Shown here in pieces: positions 1 through 9,217 of a stretch of DNA of 64,000 nucleotides. The translations under genes were made by a program, and so were the position numbers. Source of the DNA: Octadecabacter dasysiphoniae (GTDB lineage Bacteria > Pseudomonadota > Alphaproteobacteria > Rhodobacterales > Rhodobacteraceae); NCBI RefSeq assembly GCF_021532615.1, contig NZ_JAKGAQ010000002.1, positions 782,501 through 846,500 on the forward strand. Reading direction: 5' to 3'. Numbering within the stretch: the stretch's first letter is position 1; every line of letters starts with the position of its first letter. Below the pieces are notes generated by a model. It was not told the origin of the DNA. It was given only the letters and a program-made list of their open reading frames with translations, and did no database searches.

Positions 1-444
1 CGCCCCGTCCTGATGGGCGCATGGGGGCATGGCTTTCCGTACGGGATTTTCAGCCACCTCGATTGGGTGAACAACGTGGGCTATGCCTACGGTAACTTCC
101 ACTACAACCCGGCGCATATGATCGCGATCACGTTCTTCTTTACGACGTGTTTTGCACTGGCGCTGCACGGATCGCTTGTTTTGTCTGCGGTGAACCCCGC
201 CAAAGGCGAAGAGGTGAAATCACCGGACCACGAAGACACCTATTTCCGTGATCTGATCGGTTATTCGATCGGGCCATTGGGCATCCACCGCTTGGGCTTG
301 TTCCTCGCGCTGAGTGCAGGTTTCTGGAGTGCGATCTGTATCGTGATTTCGGGCACCATCTGGTTCGATGAATGGATCGTGTGGTGGTATGGCTGGGTCG
401 ACCTTCCGATCTGGATTGACCTTGAAGGAGGCGTCAATGGCTGA
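1..444 (+). CDS. pufL: Photosynthetic reaction centre L subunit (5' truncated by window edge)
   Basis: Only the C-terminal 147 codons are present; the frame is open to base 1. PufL is a five-helix membrane protein that, with PufM, holds the special-pair bacteriochlorophylls, bacteriopheophytins, quinones and non-haem iron. Visible ligands are the His of FSHLDW, the His of YNPAHM (special-pair ligand), the His of ALHGS (iron ligand) and the His of GIHRLG (iron ligand). The C-terminus ([11 protein letters not shown]) is typical of proteobacterial L subunits. The stop codon overlaps the pufM start by 8 bases, so the two are translationally coupled. Identity is certain; only the N-terminal half and the upstream puf genes are missing. 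Confidence 0.98.
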   Translation, partial: RPVLMGAWGHGFPYGIFSHLDWVNNVGYAYGNFHYNPAHMIAITFFFTTCFALALHGSLVLSAVNPAKGEEVKSPDHEDTYFRDLIGYSIGPLGIHRLGLFLALSAGFWSAICIVISGTIWFDEWIVWWYGWVDLPIWIDLEGGVNG

Positions 445-1354
445 GTATCAAAACATCTTCACTCAGGTGCAGGTCGCTGGACCGCCTGAGATGGGCATGG
501 GTGAAAACCTTGCGGGTGCGCGTTCGAACGGTGCGACGATATCCAAGCTGGCAGGCCTGTTTGGCAATGCGCAGATTGGTCCTATCCACCTTGGGATGTT
601 CGGTGTCATTTCGATGATCACCGGTCTGATCTGGTTCGTCATCATCGGGTTCAACTTTTGGGCGCAGGCTGGTTGGTCTCCGGGCGTTTTTGCCCGCGAT
701 CTGTTCTGGTTTTCGCTTGAGCCGCCATCGCCCGAATACGGTCTTGGCTTTGCGCCGCTGGCCGAAGGCGGTTGGTGGTTGATTGCCAGCTTCTTCTTCC
801 TTGTCAGTTTGTCATGCTGGTGGATCCGCACCTATTTGCGGGCCGAAGAACTGGGCATGGGCAAACACGTTGCGTGGGCTTTTGCCTCTGCGTTGTGGCT
901 GGTCCTTGTGTTGGGTCTGTTCCGCCCCATTCTGATGGGATCATGGTCTGAGGCTGTGCCTTACGGCGTGTTCAGCCATCTTGATTGGACGAACCTGTTT
1001 TCGATCACTTACGGCAACCTGTTCTACAACCCGTTCCACGCGCTTAGCATTGCGTTCCTTTATGGATCCGCCCTGTTATTTGCGATGCACGGTGCGACGA
1101 TCCTCGCGGTGTCCCGTTTCGGTGGCGAACGTGAGATCGAACAGATCGTGGACCGTGGAACAGCTTCTGAACGCGCTGCTTTGTTCTGGCGCTGGACGAT
1201 GGGTTTCAATGCAACGATGGAAGGTATCCACCGTTGGGCATGGTGGTTCGCAGTTCTGACAACGCTGACTGGCGGTATCGGAATTCTGCTGACCGGCACG
1301 GTTGTCGACAACTGGTACGTGTGGGCCCAGCTCCACGGCTACGCACCGATGTAA
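437..1354 (+). CDS. pufM: Photosynthetic reaction centre M subunit
   Basis: 305 residues, the normal length for a PufM without extension. It pairs with PufL in the inner membrane and binds the special pair, the QA quinone and the iron. Visible landmarks are [16 protein letters not shown] (special-pair His), AMHGAT (iron His), the GGERE loop with the iron-ligand Glu, and GIHRWAWW (iron His). The start at 437 is preceded by GAAGGAGG, an excellent ribosome-binding site inside the end of pufL; an upstream in-frame ATG would give an unrelated N-terminal extension and was not used. No pufC follows; pufX does. Confidence 0.98.
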   Translation: MAEYQNIFTQVQVAGPPEMGMGENLAGARSNGATISKLAGLFGNAQIGPIHLGMFGVISMITGLIWFVIIGFNFWAQAGWSPGVFARDLFWFSLEPPSPEYGLGFAPLAEGGWWLIASFFFLVSLSCWWIRTYLRAEELGMGKHVAWAFASALWLVLVLGLFRPILMGSWSEAVPYGVFSHLDWTNLFSITYGNLFYNPFHALSIAFLYGSALLFAMHGATILAVSRFGGEREIEQIVDRGTASERAALFWRWTMGFNATMEGIHRWAWWFAVLTTLTGGIGILLTGTVVDNWYVWAQLHGYAPM

Positions 1355-1370
1355 TCGAGAGGATAGTTAC

Positions 1371-1619
1371 ATGAGCGATCAAGACCAAAACGACTATCTG
1401 CGCACAAGCAATGGTGACTTTCGCCTTACGGCGGACGTGACGGCCCTGATGTTGAAGGGTGCGGGCTATGCCGCGATCTTCTGTCTGGTGCTTGGCCTTG
1501 CCTACGCCGTGTTGATCGGGATTTCGAACGTGCTGCCGGAAGACAGCAAGTTTGCACCTGATCCAACACCGACGTCGATGATGATCATCGATGCCGATGG
1601 CACGCGCACACTGATCTGA
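1371..1619 (+). CDS. pufX: PufX, core-complex organising protein
   Basis: 82 residues with one transmembrane helix (about 30-52) and a hydrophilic N-terminus. The segment MLKGAGYAA matches in position and pattern the MKGAGWAGG stretch of Rhodobacter sphaeroides PufX, and both length and place (straight after pufM) fit. In Rhodobacter, PufX opens the LH1 ring so that quinol can leave the reaction centre and helps to dimerise core complexes. A GAGAGGA ribosome-binding site sits 7 bases before the ATG. PufX diverges fast, so identity rests on position, length and the glycine-rich helix start more than on overall similarity. Its presence implies that the electron donor is a soluble or anchored cytochrome, not tetrahaem PufC. 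Confidence 0.9.
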   Translation: MSDQDQNDYLRTSNGDFRLTADVTALMLKGAGYAAIFCLVLGLAYAVLIGISNVLPEDSKFAPDPTPTSMMIIDADGTRTLI

Positions 1620-1823
1620 GGATGAGGGCGGGATAGCCCCCGCCCGCCTCACCCGGAGTTTGGGCCCTGTTCCCTGGGTCCAAGCGTCAGAATGTTTGTC
1701 TAGGCGGGCATTCTGGTTCCCTTCCTGTTGGCTACAGGAAATCGGTGCCGTGGGAGTTTACGCTTCCACGGCATCACTCGTTTCAGGGAACATTTCTAGG
1801 GAACCTATTGAGGAAAAATTGCC
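1620..1823 (+). other. pufX-dxs spacer with four potential stem-loops
   Basis: This 204-base spacer has no gene. Four inverted repeats are visible: GGGCGGG/CCCGCCC (1626-1645), CAGAATG/CATTCTG (1688-1715), TTCCTGT/ACAGGAA (1722-1740) and TGCCGTGG/CCACGGCA (1746-1773, extendable inward to 11 pairs with one G-U). None is followed by a run of T, so they look more like mRNA-stability or processing elements than simple terminators. In Rhodobacter, hairpins at the 3' end of puf mRNA protect the transcript; the same role here is inferred. Confidence 0.55.
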
Positions 1824-3740
1824 ATGACCGACCGCCCCCACACCCCGACGTTGAACCGCGTGAACATCCCCGCCGACCTGAAGGGGCTGACAGACATTGA
1901 ACTGAAAATGCTGGCGGATGAGTTGCGGTCAGAGGTCGTTTCAGCGGTGTCGGAAACCGGTGGTCATTTAGGGTCATCCTTGGGTGTGGTTGAAATGACG
2001 GTCGCCTTGCACGCGGTGTTCAACACCCCCCACGACAAGATCGTTTGGGACGTGGGCCACCAGTGCTATCCGCACAAGATTTTGACAGGACGGCGCGACC
2101 GTATCCGCACGTTGCGCCAAGAAGGCGGGCTGTCCGGTTTTACCAAACGCGCGGAGTCTGAATATGATCCGTTCGGCGCGGCGCATTCATCTACGTCCAT
2201 TTCTGCCGCGTTGGGGTTTGCCACAGCGCGTGACCTTGGCCAGAACACGGGCGATGCGATTGCCGTGATCGGCGACGGATCAATCTCGGCCGGTATGGCG
2301 TATGAGGCGATGAACAATGCCGGATCCGAAGGGCGACGCATGTTTGTGATTTTGAACGACAATGAAATGTCGATTGCCCCGCCTGTCGGCGCGATGAGCA
2401 AATATCTGAGCGGTCTTGGCGCCGAAGCCTTTGGCGGCATTCAGAAGATGGCCGAAGGGTTCGAGGATGCATTGCCCGGCCCGATCCGTGATCACGCGCG
2501 GCGTGCACGGCAATTGGTGACGGGCGCTGTTGGTGGATCTGCGACGTTGTTCGAAGAACTTGGCTTTGAGTACATGGGCCCGATTGACGGGCATGATATG
2601 GGCCAACTTCTAACGGTTTTGCGTGCGGCACGGACCCGTGCAACCGGACCGGTTTTGATCCATGCGTGTACCGTAAAGGGCAAGGGATATGGCCCCGCTG
2701 AAGGGTCAGACGACAAATACCACGGCGTCGCGAAGTTTGATGTTGCCACCGGAACACAAAAGAAATCGCGCCCCAACGCGCCGAGCTATACGAAGGTGTT
2801 TGGGGAAACCTTGGTGAAAGAGGCTGAAATAGACTCTGGAATCGTTGGCATAACCGCCGCGATGCCGTCGGGCACGGGCATGGATATTTTTGGCAAGGCG
2901 TTTCCCAAGCGGATGTTTGACGTTGGGATCGCGGAACAGCACGCGGTTACGTTTGCTGCGGGTCTGGCGGCGTCTGGGTCAAAGCCATTTGTCGCAATTT
3001 ACAGCAGCTTTTTGCAACGGGGCTATGACCAGATCGTGCATGACGTTGCCTTGCAGAACCTGCCTGTCCGGTTTGCTGTGGATCGCGCCGGTTTGGTTGG
3101 CGCGGATGGCCCAACCCATGCAGGTGCGTTCGATATCGGTTATTTAGCGGCCCTGCCGAATATGGTTGTGATGGCCGCCGCGGATGAGGTTGAACTGATG
3201 CATATGGTGGCGACCGCCGCCGCCTATGACGACGGGCCAATCGCGTTTCGATATCCCCGTGGTGAAGGCGAAGGCATGGAAATGCCGGAGCGGGGCGAGG
3301 TTCTGGAAATCGGCAAAGGCCGCGTTGTGCAAGACGGCAGCGATGTCGCGCTGCTGTCCTTTGGTGCCCACCTCGGTGAGACTCGCCGCGCTGCGCAACT
3401 TCTTGAGGCGCAAGGTGTGAGCGTCACGATTGCTGACGCGCGGTTTGCCAAGCCGCTCGATATGGGTTTGATCCGTAAGTTGGTGAAGTCCCACCGCGCT
3501 GTGATCACAATTGAGCAAGGGTCCGTTGGTGGTTTTGGTGCGATGGTTCTTCAGACGCTCGCCAACGAAGGGATGCTTGGTGATAGCCAGCTGCGCACCA
3601 TGACGTTGCCAGACCGGTTTATTGATCAGGCCGCACCGGATGCGATGTATGCAGATGGTGGTTTGTCTGCCGTGGATATTGCGGCGATGGCGTTAGAAGC
3701 GGCGGGCATCGACGCGTCAAAATCCAAAACTAAGGTGTAA
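1824..3740 (+). CDS. dxs: 1-Deoxy-D-xylulose-5-phosphate synthase
   Basis: 638 residues, the full family length. This thiamine-diphosphate enzyme condenses pyruvate and glyceraldehyde-3-phosphate, the first step of the MEP isoprenoid pathway that feeds carotenoid, quinone and phytol synthesis. The thiamine-diphosphate motif begins at GDGS (150-153) and ends at Asn180. His48 (GGHLGSS) and His79 (GHQCYPHK) match catalytic histidines, and the IAEQHAV block carries the catalytic Glu. A GAGGAAAA ribosome-binding site precedes the ATG. A dxs copy after puf is usual in Rhodobacteraceae clusters; a housekeeping copy may exist elsewhere. It ends only 9 bases from the end of the oppositely oriented idi. 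Confidence 0.96.
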   Translation: MTDRPHTPTLNRVNIPADLKGLTDIELKMLADELRSEVVSAVSETGGHLGSSLGVVEMTVALHAVFNTPHDKIVWDVGHQCYPHKILTGRRDRIRTLRQEGGLSGFTKRAESEYDPFGAAHSSTSISAALGFATARDLGQNTGDAIAVIGDGSISAGMAYEAMNNAGSEGRRMFVILNDNEMSIAPPVGAMSKYLSGLGAEAFGGIQKMAEGFEDALPGPIRDHARRARQLVTGAVGGSATLFEELGFEYMGPIDGHDMGQLLTVLRAARTRATGPVLIHACTVKGKGYGPAEGSDDKYHGVAKFDVATGTQKKSRPNAPSYTKVFGETLVKEAEIDSGIVGITAAMPSGTGMDIFGKAFPKRMFDVGIAEQHAVTFAAGLAASGSKPFVAIYSSFLQRGYDQIVHDVALQNLPVRFAVDRAGLVGADGPTHAGAFDIGYLAALPNMVVMAAADEVELMHMVATAAAYDDGPIAFRYPRGEGEGMEMPERGEVLEIGKGRVVQDGSDVALLSFGAHLGETRRAAQLLEAQGVSVTIADARFAKPLDMGLIRKLVKSHRAVITIEQGSVGGFGAMVLQTLANEGMLGDSQLRTMTLPDRFIDQAAPDAMYADGGLSAVDIAAMALEAAGIDASKSKTKV

Positions 3741-3749
3741 CAGAGTCGA

Positions 3750-4295
3750 TTATTCGCCAGCTTGCGCAATATTTGCGTGGTTGGCGATCACGAGGTCGAG
3801 GTGATCAGCGAGGTAAATACGCAGCCAAGCTGTATACATCTCGGGGTGGCGCGCGACCTCAGCCGCGAGGTCGTAAATATTGACCCAACGGGTTTCCATA
3901 ACTTCATCGGGATTAAGTTTCATCTGTAGGGTGCGCGCAGAGGCGGGCGCGACGAACAAATCCACCACTTCGTGTTCAATCATGCCACCGCCAACGTCAG
4001 CGCGGTATTCAAGTTGGTCACGGTAGACGGGATAGACCCCTTTGATGCCAAGTTCATCATCAAGTCGGCGCACAGCACAAGTCGCGGAATCTTCATTCCA
4101 AAGGGGATGGGTGCAGCAGGTGTTCGCCCACAGACCAGGCGTGTGATATTTCGACAGCGCACGACGCTGGATCAGCACGTTTTTCCCGTCCATCACGAAG
4201 ACAGACACGGCTTTGTGCTTGATGCCTTTTAAATGCGCCTCAAGCTTGTCGATCGGCGTTAGCTGACCGTTCACCCAGGCCGGGATCATCGTCAT
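3750..4295 (-). CDS. idi: Isopentenyl-diphosphate delta-isomerase, type I
   Basis: 181 residues of the Nudix-like type I isomerase, which interconverts isopentenyl and dimethylallyl diphosphate in the cytoplasm. The active-site block ANTCCTHP (58-65) holds the catalytic Cys61, and the second acid is in MIEHEVVD. It is last in the bchG-bch2-bchP-idi operon: its ATG shares one base with the bchP stop (TGATG). With dxs opposite, it secures C5 units for the geranylgeranyl tail that BchG attaches. Confidence 0.96.
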   Translation of the reverse strand: MTMIPAWVNGQLTPIDKLEAHLKGIKHKAVSVFVMDGKNVLIQRRALSKYHTPGLWANTCCTHPLWNEDSATCAVRRLDDELGIKGVYPVYRDQLEYRADVGGGMIEHEVVDLFVAPASARTLQMKLNPDEVMETRWVNIYDLAAEVARHPEMYTAWLRIYLADHLDLVIANHANIAQAGE

Positions 4296-5479
4296 CAGAC
4301 GTGGTTAGGCCGCACAAGGCCTGTCAGATGGCTAAGGTTTTTGATGCCGATTTTGAGGTGTGCCATGGGGCGGGCCTTTACGAGTTTCTTGTTCATATAG
4401 GCCTCAAACGTCAGGCGTTGCACGTCGACATCATGACATAGGGACACGAACCGTTCGCGGCGTTCGTCGGATTTATAATATGCGTCTTGCATGGAGCGCA
4501 GGACGCGGAAGACCATTTTATGTTCTTTCATGAAGGCTTTGCGGGCAAGTTTCAGATCGCGGACCTTGGAGGATGCCAGACAGGCCAGACACGCCTCTGC
4601 GGCGACGCGGCCACCGACCATGGCGTAATAGATGCCTTCGCCAGATGACGGCGCAACAACACCAGCCGCATCACCCGCCAGCACGACGTCGCGGCCGTTG
4701 TCCCAACGATCAAGCGGCTTTAACGGGATGGGCGCGCCTTCTTTGCGGATGGTTTTACAGTCTGTCAGGCCAGAGGACGCGCGCAGTTTTGCGGTCGCGT
4801 CTTTCAGATCGACGCCATCGACTTCGGTGCCCATGCCGACGCTGCATTGCGCGCCGTGGGGAAAGACCCAGCCGTAAAAATCGGGGCTGATCGTGCCATC
4901 ATAAATCACATCACAACGCATCGGGTCGTAGCTGTCGTTTGCGGCCGGGGCTTCGATGATTTCGTGGTAGGCGATAACGTACGGAATCGTGTCGCCGCCG
5001 GGAACTTCTTGTGCGCCAACTTTGGAGCGGGCCCCGTCTGCACCAATGATCAGCTTGGTCGTCAGCGCCATTTCATTGCCACTGATTTTATCGCGGTAGA
5101 TGACGTGCGTGCCTTTGTCATCGCGATCAATCCGAACGAAGGTTCCGGTGTAGCGATGTGCGCCAGCTGTCTTGGCGCGCACCCGCAAGAATTCGTCGAA
5201 ATGTTCGCGATCGACCATACCGACGTATCCGTTTTCAATAGGGATATCGACGTGGCGTTGCGTCGGGGAAATCATGCGGGCTGTATTCACACGGCACACG
5301 ATCTGTTCGTCAGGAATATCGAAATCCGTGATCAAACGGGGCGGAACTGCGCCGCCACATGGCTTGATCCGCCCGTCACGGTCGATAAACGCAACGGTCT
5401 TACCCGCCTCAGCGAGGTCCGTTGCAGCGGTCGCACCGGATGGGCCGCCCCCGACAATAACAACATCATACATGTTCAT
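4295..5479 (-). CDS. bchP: Geranylgeranyl diphosphate / geranylgeranyl-bacteriochlorophyll reductase
   Basis: 394 residues, full length. BchP is a flavoprotein that reduces three double bonds of the geranylgeranyl group to give phytyl-bacteriochlorophyll. The N-terminal Rossmann motif GGGPSGATAA, the PCGGAVP block, GADGARSKV and the second FAD motif LAGDAAGVVAPSSGEG are all present. Its start overlaps the bch2 stop by ATGA and its stop overlaps the idi start. Confidence 0.96.
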   Translation of the reverse strand: MNMYDVVIVGGGPSGATAATDLAEAGKTVAFIDRDGRIKPCGGAVPPRLITDFDIPDEQIVCRVNTARMISPTQRHVDIPIENGYVGMVDREHFDEFLRVRAKTAGAHRYTGTFVRIDRDDKGTHVIYRDKISGNEMALTTKLIIGADGARSKVGAQEVPGGDTIPYVIAYHEIIEAPAANDSYDPMRCDVIYDGTISPDFYGWVFPHGAQCSVGMGTEVDGVDLKDATAKLRASSGLTDCKTIRKEGAPIPLKPLDRWDNGRDVVLAGDAAGVVAPSSGEGIYYAMVGGRVAAEACLACLASSKVRDLKLARKAFMKEHKMVFRVLRSMQDAYYKSDERRERFVSLCHDVDVQRLTFEAYMNKKLVKARPMAHLKIGIKNLSHLTGLVRPNHV

Positions 5480-6756
5480 TCTCCTGGAACGAGGGAGGAG
5501 CCCGTGGGCATCCTGTCCATAACTTTAGTGGCGAGGAACGCCGCGAATACGAAAAGCAAGGCTTCCAAGACAAACACCGAACCGAAGGCGGTGGCGTCGT
5601 TGGATTGTGTGCGGGCGATGTCGACGAAGGCGGCACCGGTCAACCCGCCAAAGCCCGCGGCGATGGCCTGCGCGGCGCCCCAAAGGCCCATGCGGGTGCC
5701 TTCACGGCGCTCCCGACCTTCGCCGGCTAATGACATCATTGATCCGATCGCGGCGACAGCAAACATGCCATTGAAGAACCCTAAGGCGACGACAACGGGG
5801 AGAAGAAGGGTCGGGAGGGCGGCCGTGCCGATAAAGGACAGCGCCGCAAGCGACAGCGCAGAGCCGAGGCAGCCTGCAATGACCCAATTGCGCAATGACC
5901 CGAATTTCAGGCCAGTCGCTGCAATGCCAACCAGTAGCATGCCCATGAACACGCCGCCGTTTTGCGCACCAGACAACGACGTGGATTCGCCCGGCGTAAG
6001 GCCAAACACGAGGCCTGCGTAAGGTTCAAGGATCAGTTCCTGCATGAAATATGCGGTCATCGACAGGAATACGAAGATGGTGAAGCGGCGCGCGCGATCT
6101 TCGGCCCAGACTTCCGCAAGGCCTTGGCGAAATGGTGTTGGATCCGGTTCGCGTTCCGCCTGAACGGTGCGTTCAATGCCCCAGACGGCAAGGGCCGTCA
6201 GCAGTGTCGCGATCACGCAGACTGCGCCGACGAGTTGGAGGAGGAGTTTGGGGGAATAGGGATCAAGCATATTGCCAATAATAGTGGCAGTCACCGCGAT
6301 CCCGAATATCATCATCAACCAGGTGATAGTTGCGGCTGCTGCACGGCGCTGCGGGGCGGTGGCCGTGGCAAGCAAGGCCAGCAGGGACGTCCCTGATGCG
6401 CCGACGCCCACACCGATAAGGGCATATGCGATGATCGAAACCACAAGACCAACCCAGTAGTTCGCCGCAAGAAGCGGCACGCCGAGAGCCGCAAGGAACC
6501 CGCCAAGGCCAAGAATCGCCATACCGCCAATGATCCAGCGAGTGCGTTTGCCGCCTGTATCGGACTTGTGACCCCAGCTTGGGCGGCTAAGTTGAATGGA
6601 ATAATGCAGCGCCACCAGCAAGCCCGGAAGAACAGCCGGAAGTGCCAATTCAACCACCATCAGGCGGTTTAGGGTCGATGTTGTGAGAACGACAATCGCG
6701 CCAAGACACATTTGCACAAGGCCGAGCCGCACGATTTGGAACCATGTGAGTTTCAT
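5476..6756 (-). CDS. PucC-family major facilitator protein (BCH2 type)
   Basis: 426 residues, about 12 membrane helices, of the PucC/LhaA/BCH2 branch of the major facilitator superfamily. The N-terminal block (RLGLVQMCLGAIVVL, then STLNRLMVVELALPA) is the family signature; a related block occurs in lhaA at 18743. Position between bchG and bchP is that of Rhodobacter orf428 (bch2). The family is linked to delivery of bacteriochlorophyll or to light-harvesting assembly; this member's precise substrate is not shown by the sequence. It is coupled by ATGA overlaps at both ends. Confidence 0.9.
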   Translation of the reverse strand: MKLTWFQIVRLGLVQMCLGAIVVLTTSTLNRLMVVELALPAVLPGLLVALHYSIQLSRPSWGHKSDTGGKRTRWIIGGMAILGLGGFLAALGVPLLAANYWVGLVVSIIAYALIGVGVGASGTSLLALLATATAPQRRAAAATITWLMMIFGIAVTATIIGNMLDPYSPKLLLQLVGAVCVIATLLTALAVWGIERTVQAEREPDPTPFRQGLAEVWAEDRARRFTIFVFLSMTAYFMQELILEPYAGLVFGLTPGESTSLSGAQNGGVFMGMLLVGIAATGLKFGSLRNWVIAGCLGSALSLAALSFIGTAALPTLLLPVVVALGFFNGMFAVAAIGSMMSLAGEGRERREGTRMGLWGAAQAIAAGFGGLTGAAFVDIARTQSNDATAFGSVFVLEALLFVFAAFLATKVMDRMPTGSSLVPGE

Positions 6757-7655
6757 GTAATCAGCCCCCTTAAGGCGACGGCGGCGACCATCATGCCGCT
6801 GATGTAGAACAGGACTCCGGTGCCATTATACCAAGGCGCTTTGCCTTTTGGATCGCGCATCATGATGGACATGGCCCAAATTTGTGCAGCGAGCAGTGCG
6901 GTGATGAGGGCTGCCTGAATTGGGCGATCCCAGAGGAGCAGCAGCGTGATCACAACGACTTGTGGGATGGCCATGATCCAACAGGCGACTTTGGCCGCGC
7001 GATCCGGGCCGAGGGTGACGGGGAGGGAATTGACGCCCATCTGGCGGTCGCCTTCAAGCGCTTTGAAATCATTGAGGGTCATGATGCCATGTGCGCCGAC
7101 GCCATAAAGGACAGCGATGACGACAATGCGCAGATCTGGTGCGCCCGCGGAAAGCACGACAGCGCCGGTGATCCACGGCAGGGTTTCATAGGACAAACCC
7201 ACAAGACCAGGACCCCACCAGCCCGACCGTTTCAGACGGATCGGTTCAACCGAATAAGCCCACGCCGCAAGAACACCCACCACTGTGGCGGCAAACCCCC
7301 ACGGCCCAAGGGCGGCACCGACAAGCAAGGATAGCGCAGTCATGGCCAGCGCGATCCATAGCCCCCAACGACCCGGAATGCGACCGGACGGAATGGGGCG
7401 ATCAGGTTCGTTGATTGCGTCAACGTGGCGGTCACACCAATCATTCGCCGCTTGTGACATGCCGCAGACAATCGGACCCGCGAGGATAATGCCTAGCAAA
7501 ACAAGCGACCAGTTCTGAAGTGGGGACACGCCTGACGACACTGTTCCACACAAATATGCCCACATCGGCGGGAACCACGTGATCGGTTTAATCAGGCGGA
7601 GCATCGCAGTGGGTTCGGGGAACTTCCCTGTTCGTATGGTGGGGCTAACACTCAT
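6753..7655 (-). CDS. bchG: Bacteriochlorophyll synthase (geranylgeranyl transferase)
   Basis: 300 residues, UbiA-type membrane prenyltransferase that esterifies bacteriochlorophyllide a with geranylgeranyl diphosphate. The two metal-diphosphate motifs are NDWCDRHVDAINE (71-83) and NDFKALEGD (195-203). It is first in the minus-strand operon with bch2, bchP and idi. The ATG at 7655 has no visible ribosome-binding site and lies only about 14 bases from a predicted -10 element, so the leader would be very short; Met18 is an alternative start. Two PpsR boxes cover its promoter. Confidence 0.96.
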   Translation of the reverse strand: MSVSPTIRTGKFPEPTAMLRLIKPITWFPPMWAYLCGTVSSGVSPLQNWSLVLLGIILAGPIVCGMSQAANDWCDRHVDAINEPDRPIPSGRIPGRWGLWIALAMTALSLLVGAALGPWGFAATVVGVLAAWAYSVEPIRLKRSGWWGPGLVGLSYETLPWITGAVVLSAGAPDLRIVVIAVLYGVGAHGIMTLNDFKALEGDRQMGVNSLPVTLGPDRAAKVACWIMAIPQVVVITLLLLWDRPIQAALITALLAAQIWAMSIMMRDPKGKAPWYNGTGVLFYISGMMVAAVALRGLIT

Positions 7656-7657
7656 AC

Positions 7658-7675
7658 TGTCAAGATAGAGTTACA
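7658..7675. promoter_or_regulatory. PpsR/CrtJ box 1 upstream of bchG
   Basis: TGTCAAGATAGAGTTACA is a perfect TGT-N12-ACA palindrome, the known PpsR/CrtJ operator. It overlaps the predicted -10 of the bchG promoter and ends 3 bases from the bchG start codon. Confidence 0.85.
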
Positions 7676-7698
7676 GTGTGCGAGTCGGCAAGTGTAAA
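7670..7698 (-). promoter_or_regulatory. Predicted bchG promoter
   Basis: On the minus strand TTTACA (7698-7693) is followed after 17 bases by TGTAAC (7675-7670), a fair sigma-70-type match. Each hexamer lies inside one of two PpsR boxes, so repressor binding would block both promoter elements. Predicted by eye only. Confidence 0.5.
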
Positions 7699-7710
7699 TT
7701 CAAGTTTACA
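7693..7710. promoter_or_regulatory. PpsR/CrtJ box 2 upstream of bchG
   Basis: TGTAAATTCAAGTTTACA is a perfect TGT-N12-ACA and a nearly complete palindrome. It starts 35 bases from box 1 and covers the predicted -35, the paired arrangement expected for cooperative PpsR binding. Confidence 0.85.
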
Positions 7711-7766
7711 GGTTTGGGTGGCGCAGATTCCTGCTGCAACCGCGAGACCTGAACAGAATTGGTGGA

Positions 7767-9182
7767 TCAGTCGTTCTTGTTGAGCAGCGTATACTTGCGC
7801 AGTTTCACATAAAGCGACTGGCGCGACAGGCCGAGCATTTCTGCGGCGGCGACACGATTGTTCGATGTCAGTTCAATCGCGGTTTCGATACACATCCGTT
7901 CAACGACATCGGTGGTTTCTGCGACGATTTCCTTGAGGGTCGCGGAGCCCACGAGTTCCATCACCGATTTTACGTTCTCTTCGCCCACAGGCGCTGGTGA
8001 CACCCGCACGGCATCTGCACGGGACGCATCCCGCAGGATAAACGCATAGCCGGGGTTTTCGGAGTGGTTCAGATAGGTCGCTGAAATTTCCACGGTGCGT
8101 GATGCGCCATAATTTCCCGTAATCTTAGTAGAATAGAGTCGAATATGCCCGCTGCGCGCCGCATTATCGAGAAGAACACGCAGGTCGACATGGCCACGGT
8201 GCAAATAATCGCCAAGCGAGTGGCCTTTAACATTCAAAGAATGAGTGACGTCGGTCAGTTCCAAAAATGCTTCGTTAACAGAGACGATAGCACCTTCGGC
8301 GTCCGTGAAGGCGATGGCATCCGCGCCTTGTTCAAACAAACCATTGAGGTTGCGCGGCAGCGCGTCGGACATTGCGTTTTCGCCGGCGTTTTGATCGATA
8401 CGGCACAGCAACATCCGTTCGCCCGATGCCCTGAACAGGATCGGATACAGGTGGACGTTTTTGCCGCCTTTACGCGTTTGAGCCGGCACGCTTGTCGTGC
8501 CTTCGGCGACGGCGGCTGCGGACAGTGCATCCATCATTTCGCCTTTGCGGCGACCGTCGAATTCTTGCGCAAAGGCTGACCCTGTCAGATCGTTGCGATC
8601 ACGGCCCAAAAGACGCGCAGCGAGGGTATTTGCCTCAACCACACGGCCGGACCCTTGGGCGATAAAGATAAATGCATCGCGGGTTGATTCCATGAGAACG
8701 TGGAAGCGGGTGTCGTATTCGCGCTGCTGTTCGTAATCCTGTTCAAGCGCCATCTGGGCCTTGACCAGTTGTTGCTGCATTTCCGAAATCGGGCGCAAGT
8801 CGCGCCCGAGCATCAGGATTGACCCATCAGGCCCAACGCGGTGGAACGTGTAATTGACCGGAAAGCCCCAATCGCGCAATTCATCTGTATGGTTCAGCTG
8901 CGTTGGTTGCGGCGTTGTTTCACCAGCCAGAAACGTGCGCAGGGCGCGGTCGAATTTAGGGACGCTTTCAGACAACAAAACAGTGCGGATGTCGCGATGT
9001 TCCCAGTCCGAGATATTTTCGAATGAATCACTGTCCGGGCTCGTCAGAATTGACGCGATCTGACCGGTTTCATCCACAACAAGAGCGATATCCGCGAGCG
9101 CAGAAATGATGTCACCCAACATTTCAGGTGCAAGCAGGGGAATGGCCCCGGTATCCCAATATTTGGTGCCCCGAGGAGTCAT
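7767..9182 (-). CDS. ppsR: PpsR/CrtJ transcriptional repressor of photosynthesis genes
   Basis: 471 residues from the ATG at 9182, which has GGAAGA upstream; a further 31 in-frame codons reach an ATG at 9275 but add an unrelated Arg-rich extension. Order: N-terminal PAS-like region (about 20-130), a coiled-coil-like Gln-rich linker (135-160), PAS1 (160-265), PAS2 (285-390) and a Fis-type helix-turn-helix (about 430-468, VAAAEMLGLSRQSLYVKL). It has just two cysteines, Cys260 and Cys431, at the places of the redox-active pair in CrtJ/PpsR. The protein represses bch, crt and puc genes under oxygen by binding TGT-N12-ACA. It lies 35 bases after ppaA, encoding its likely antagonist. Confidence 0.95.
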   Translation of the reverse strand: MTPRGTKYWDTGAIPLLAPEMLGDIISALADIALVVDETGQIASILTSPDSDSFENISDWEHRDIRTVLLSESVPKFDRALRTFLAGETTPQPTQLNHTDELRDWGFPVNYTFHRVGPDGSILMLGRDLRPISEMQQQLVKAQMALEQDYEQQREYDTRFHVLMESTRDAFIFIAQGSGRVVEANTLAARLLGRDRNDLTGSAFAQEFDGRRKGEMMDALSAAAVAEGTTSVPAQTRKGGKNVHLYPILFRASGERMLLCRIDQNAGENAMSDALPRNLNGLFEQGADAIAFTDAEGAIVSVNEAFLELTDVTHSLNVKGHSLGDYLHRGHVDLRVLLDNAARSGHIRLYSTKITGNYGASRTVEISATYLNHSENPGYAFILRDASRADAVRVSPAPVGEENVKSVMELVGSATLKEIVAETTDVVERMCIETAIELTSNNRVAAAEMLGLSRQSLYVKLRKYTLLNKND

Positions 9183-9217
9183 CGGGCCACGTCTTCCATC
9201 GGCCCGTGTACCATACT

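Noticed and set aside
4847..6022. 391-codon open frame on the + strand antisense to bchP and bch2
   Set aside because: It lies wholly opposite two well-conserved genes, has no recognisable domain or ribosome-binding site, and reflects the codon bias of the sense strand.
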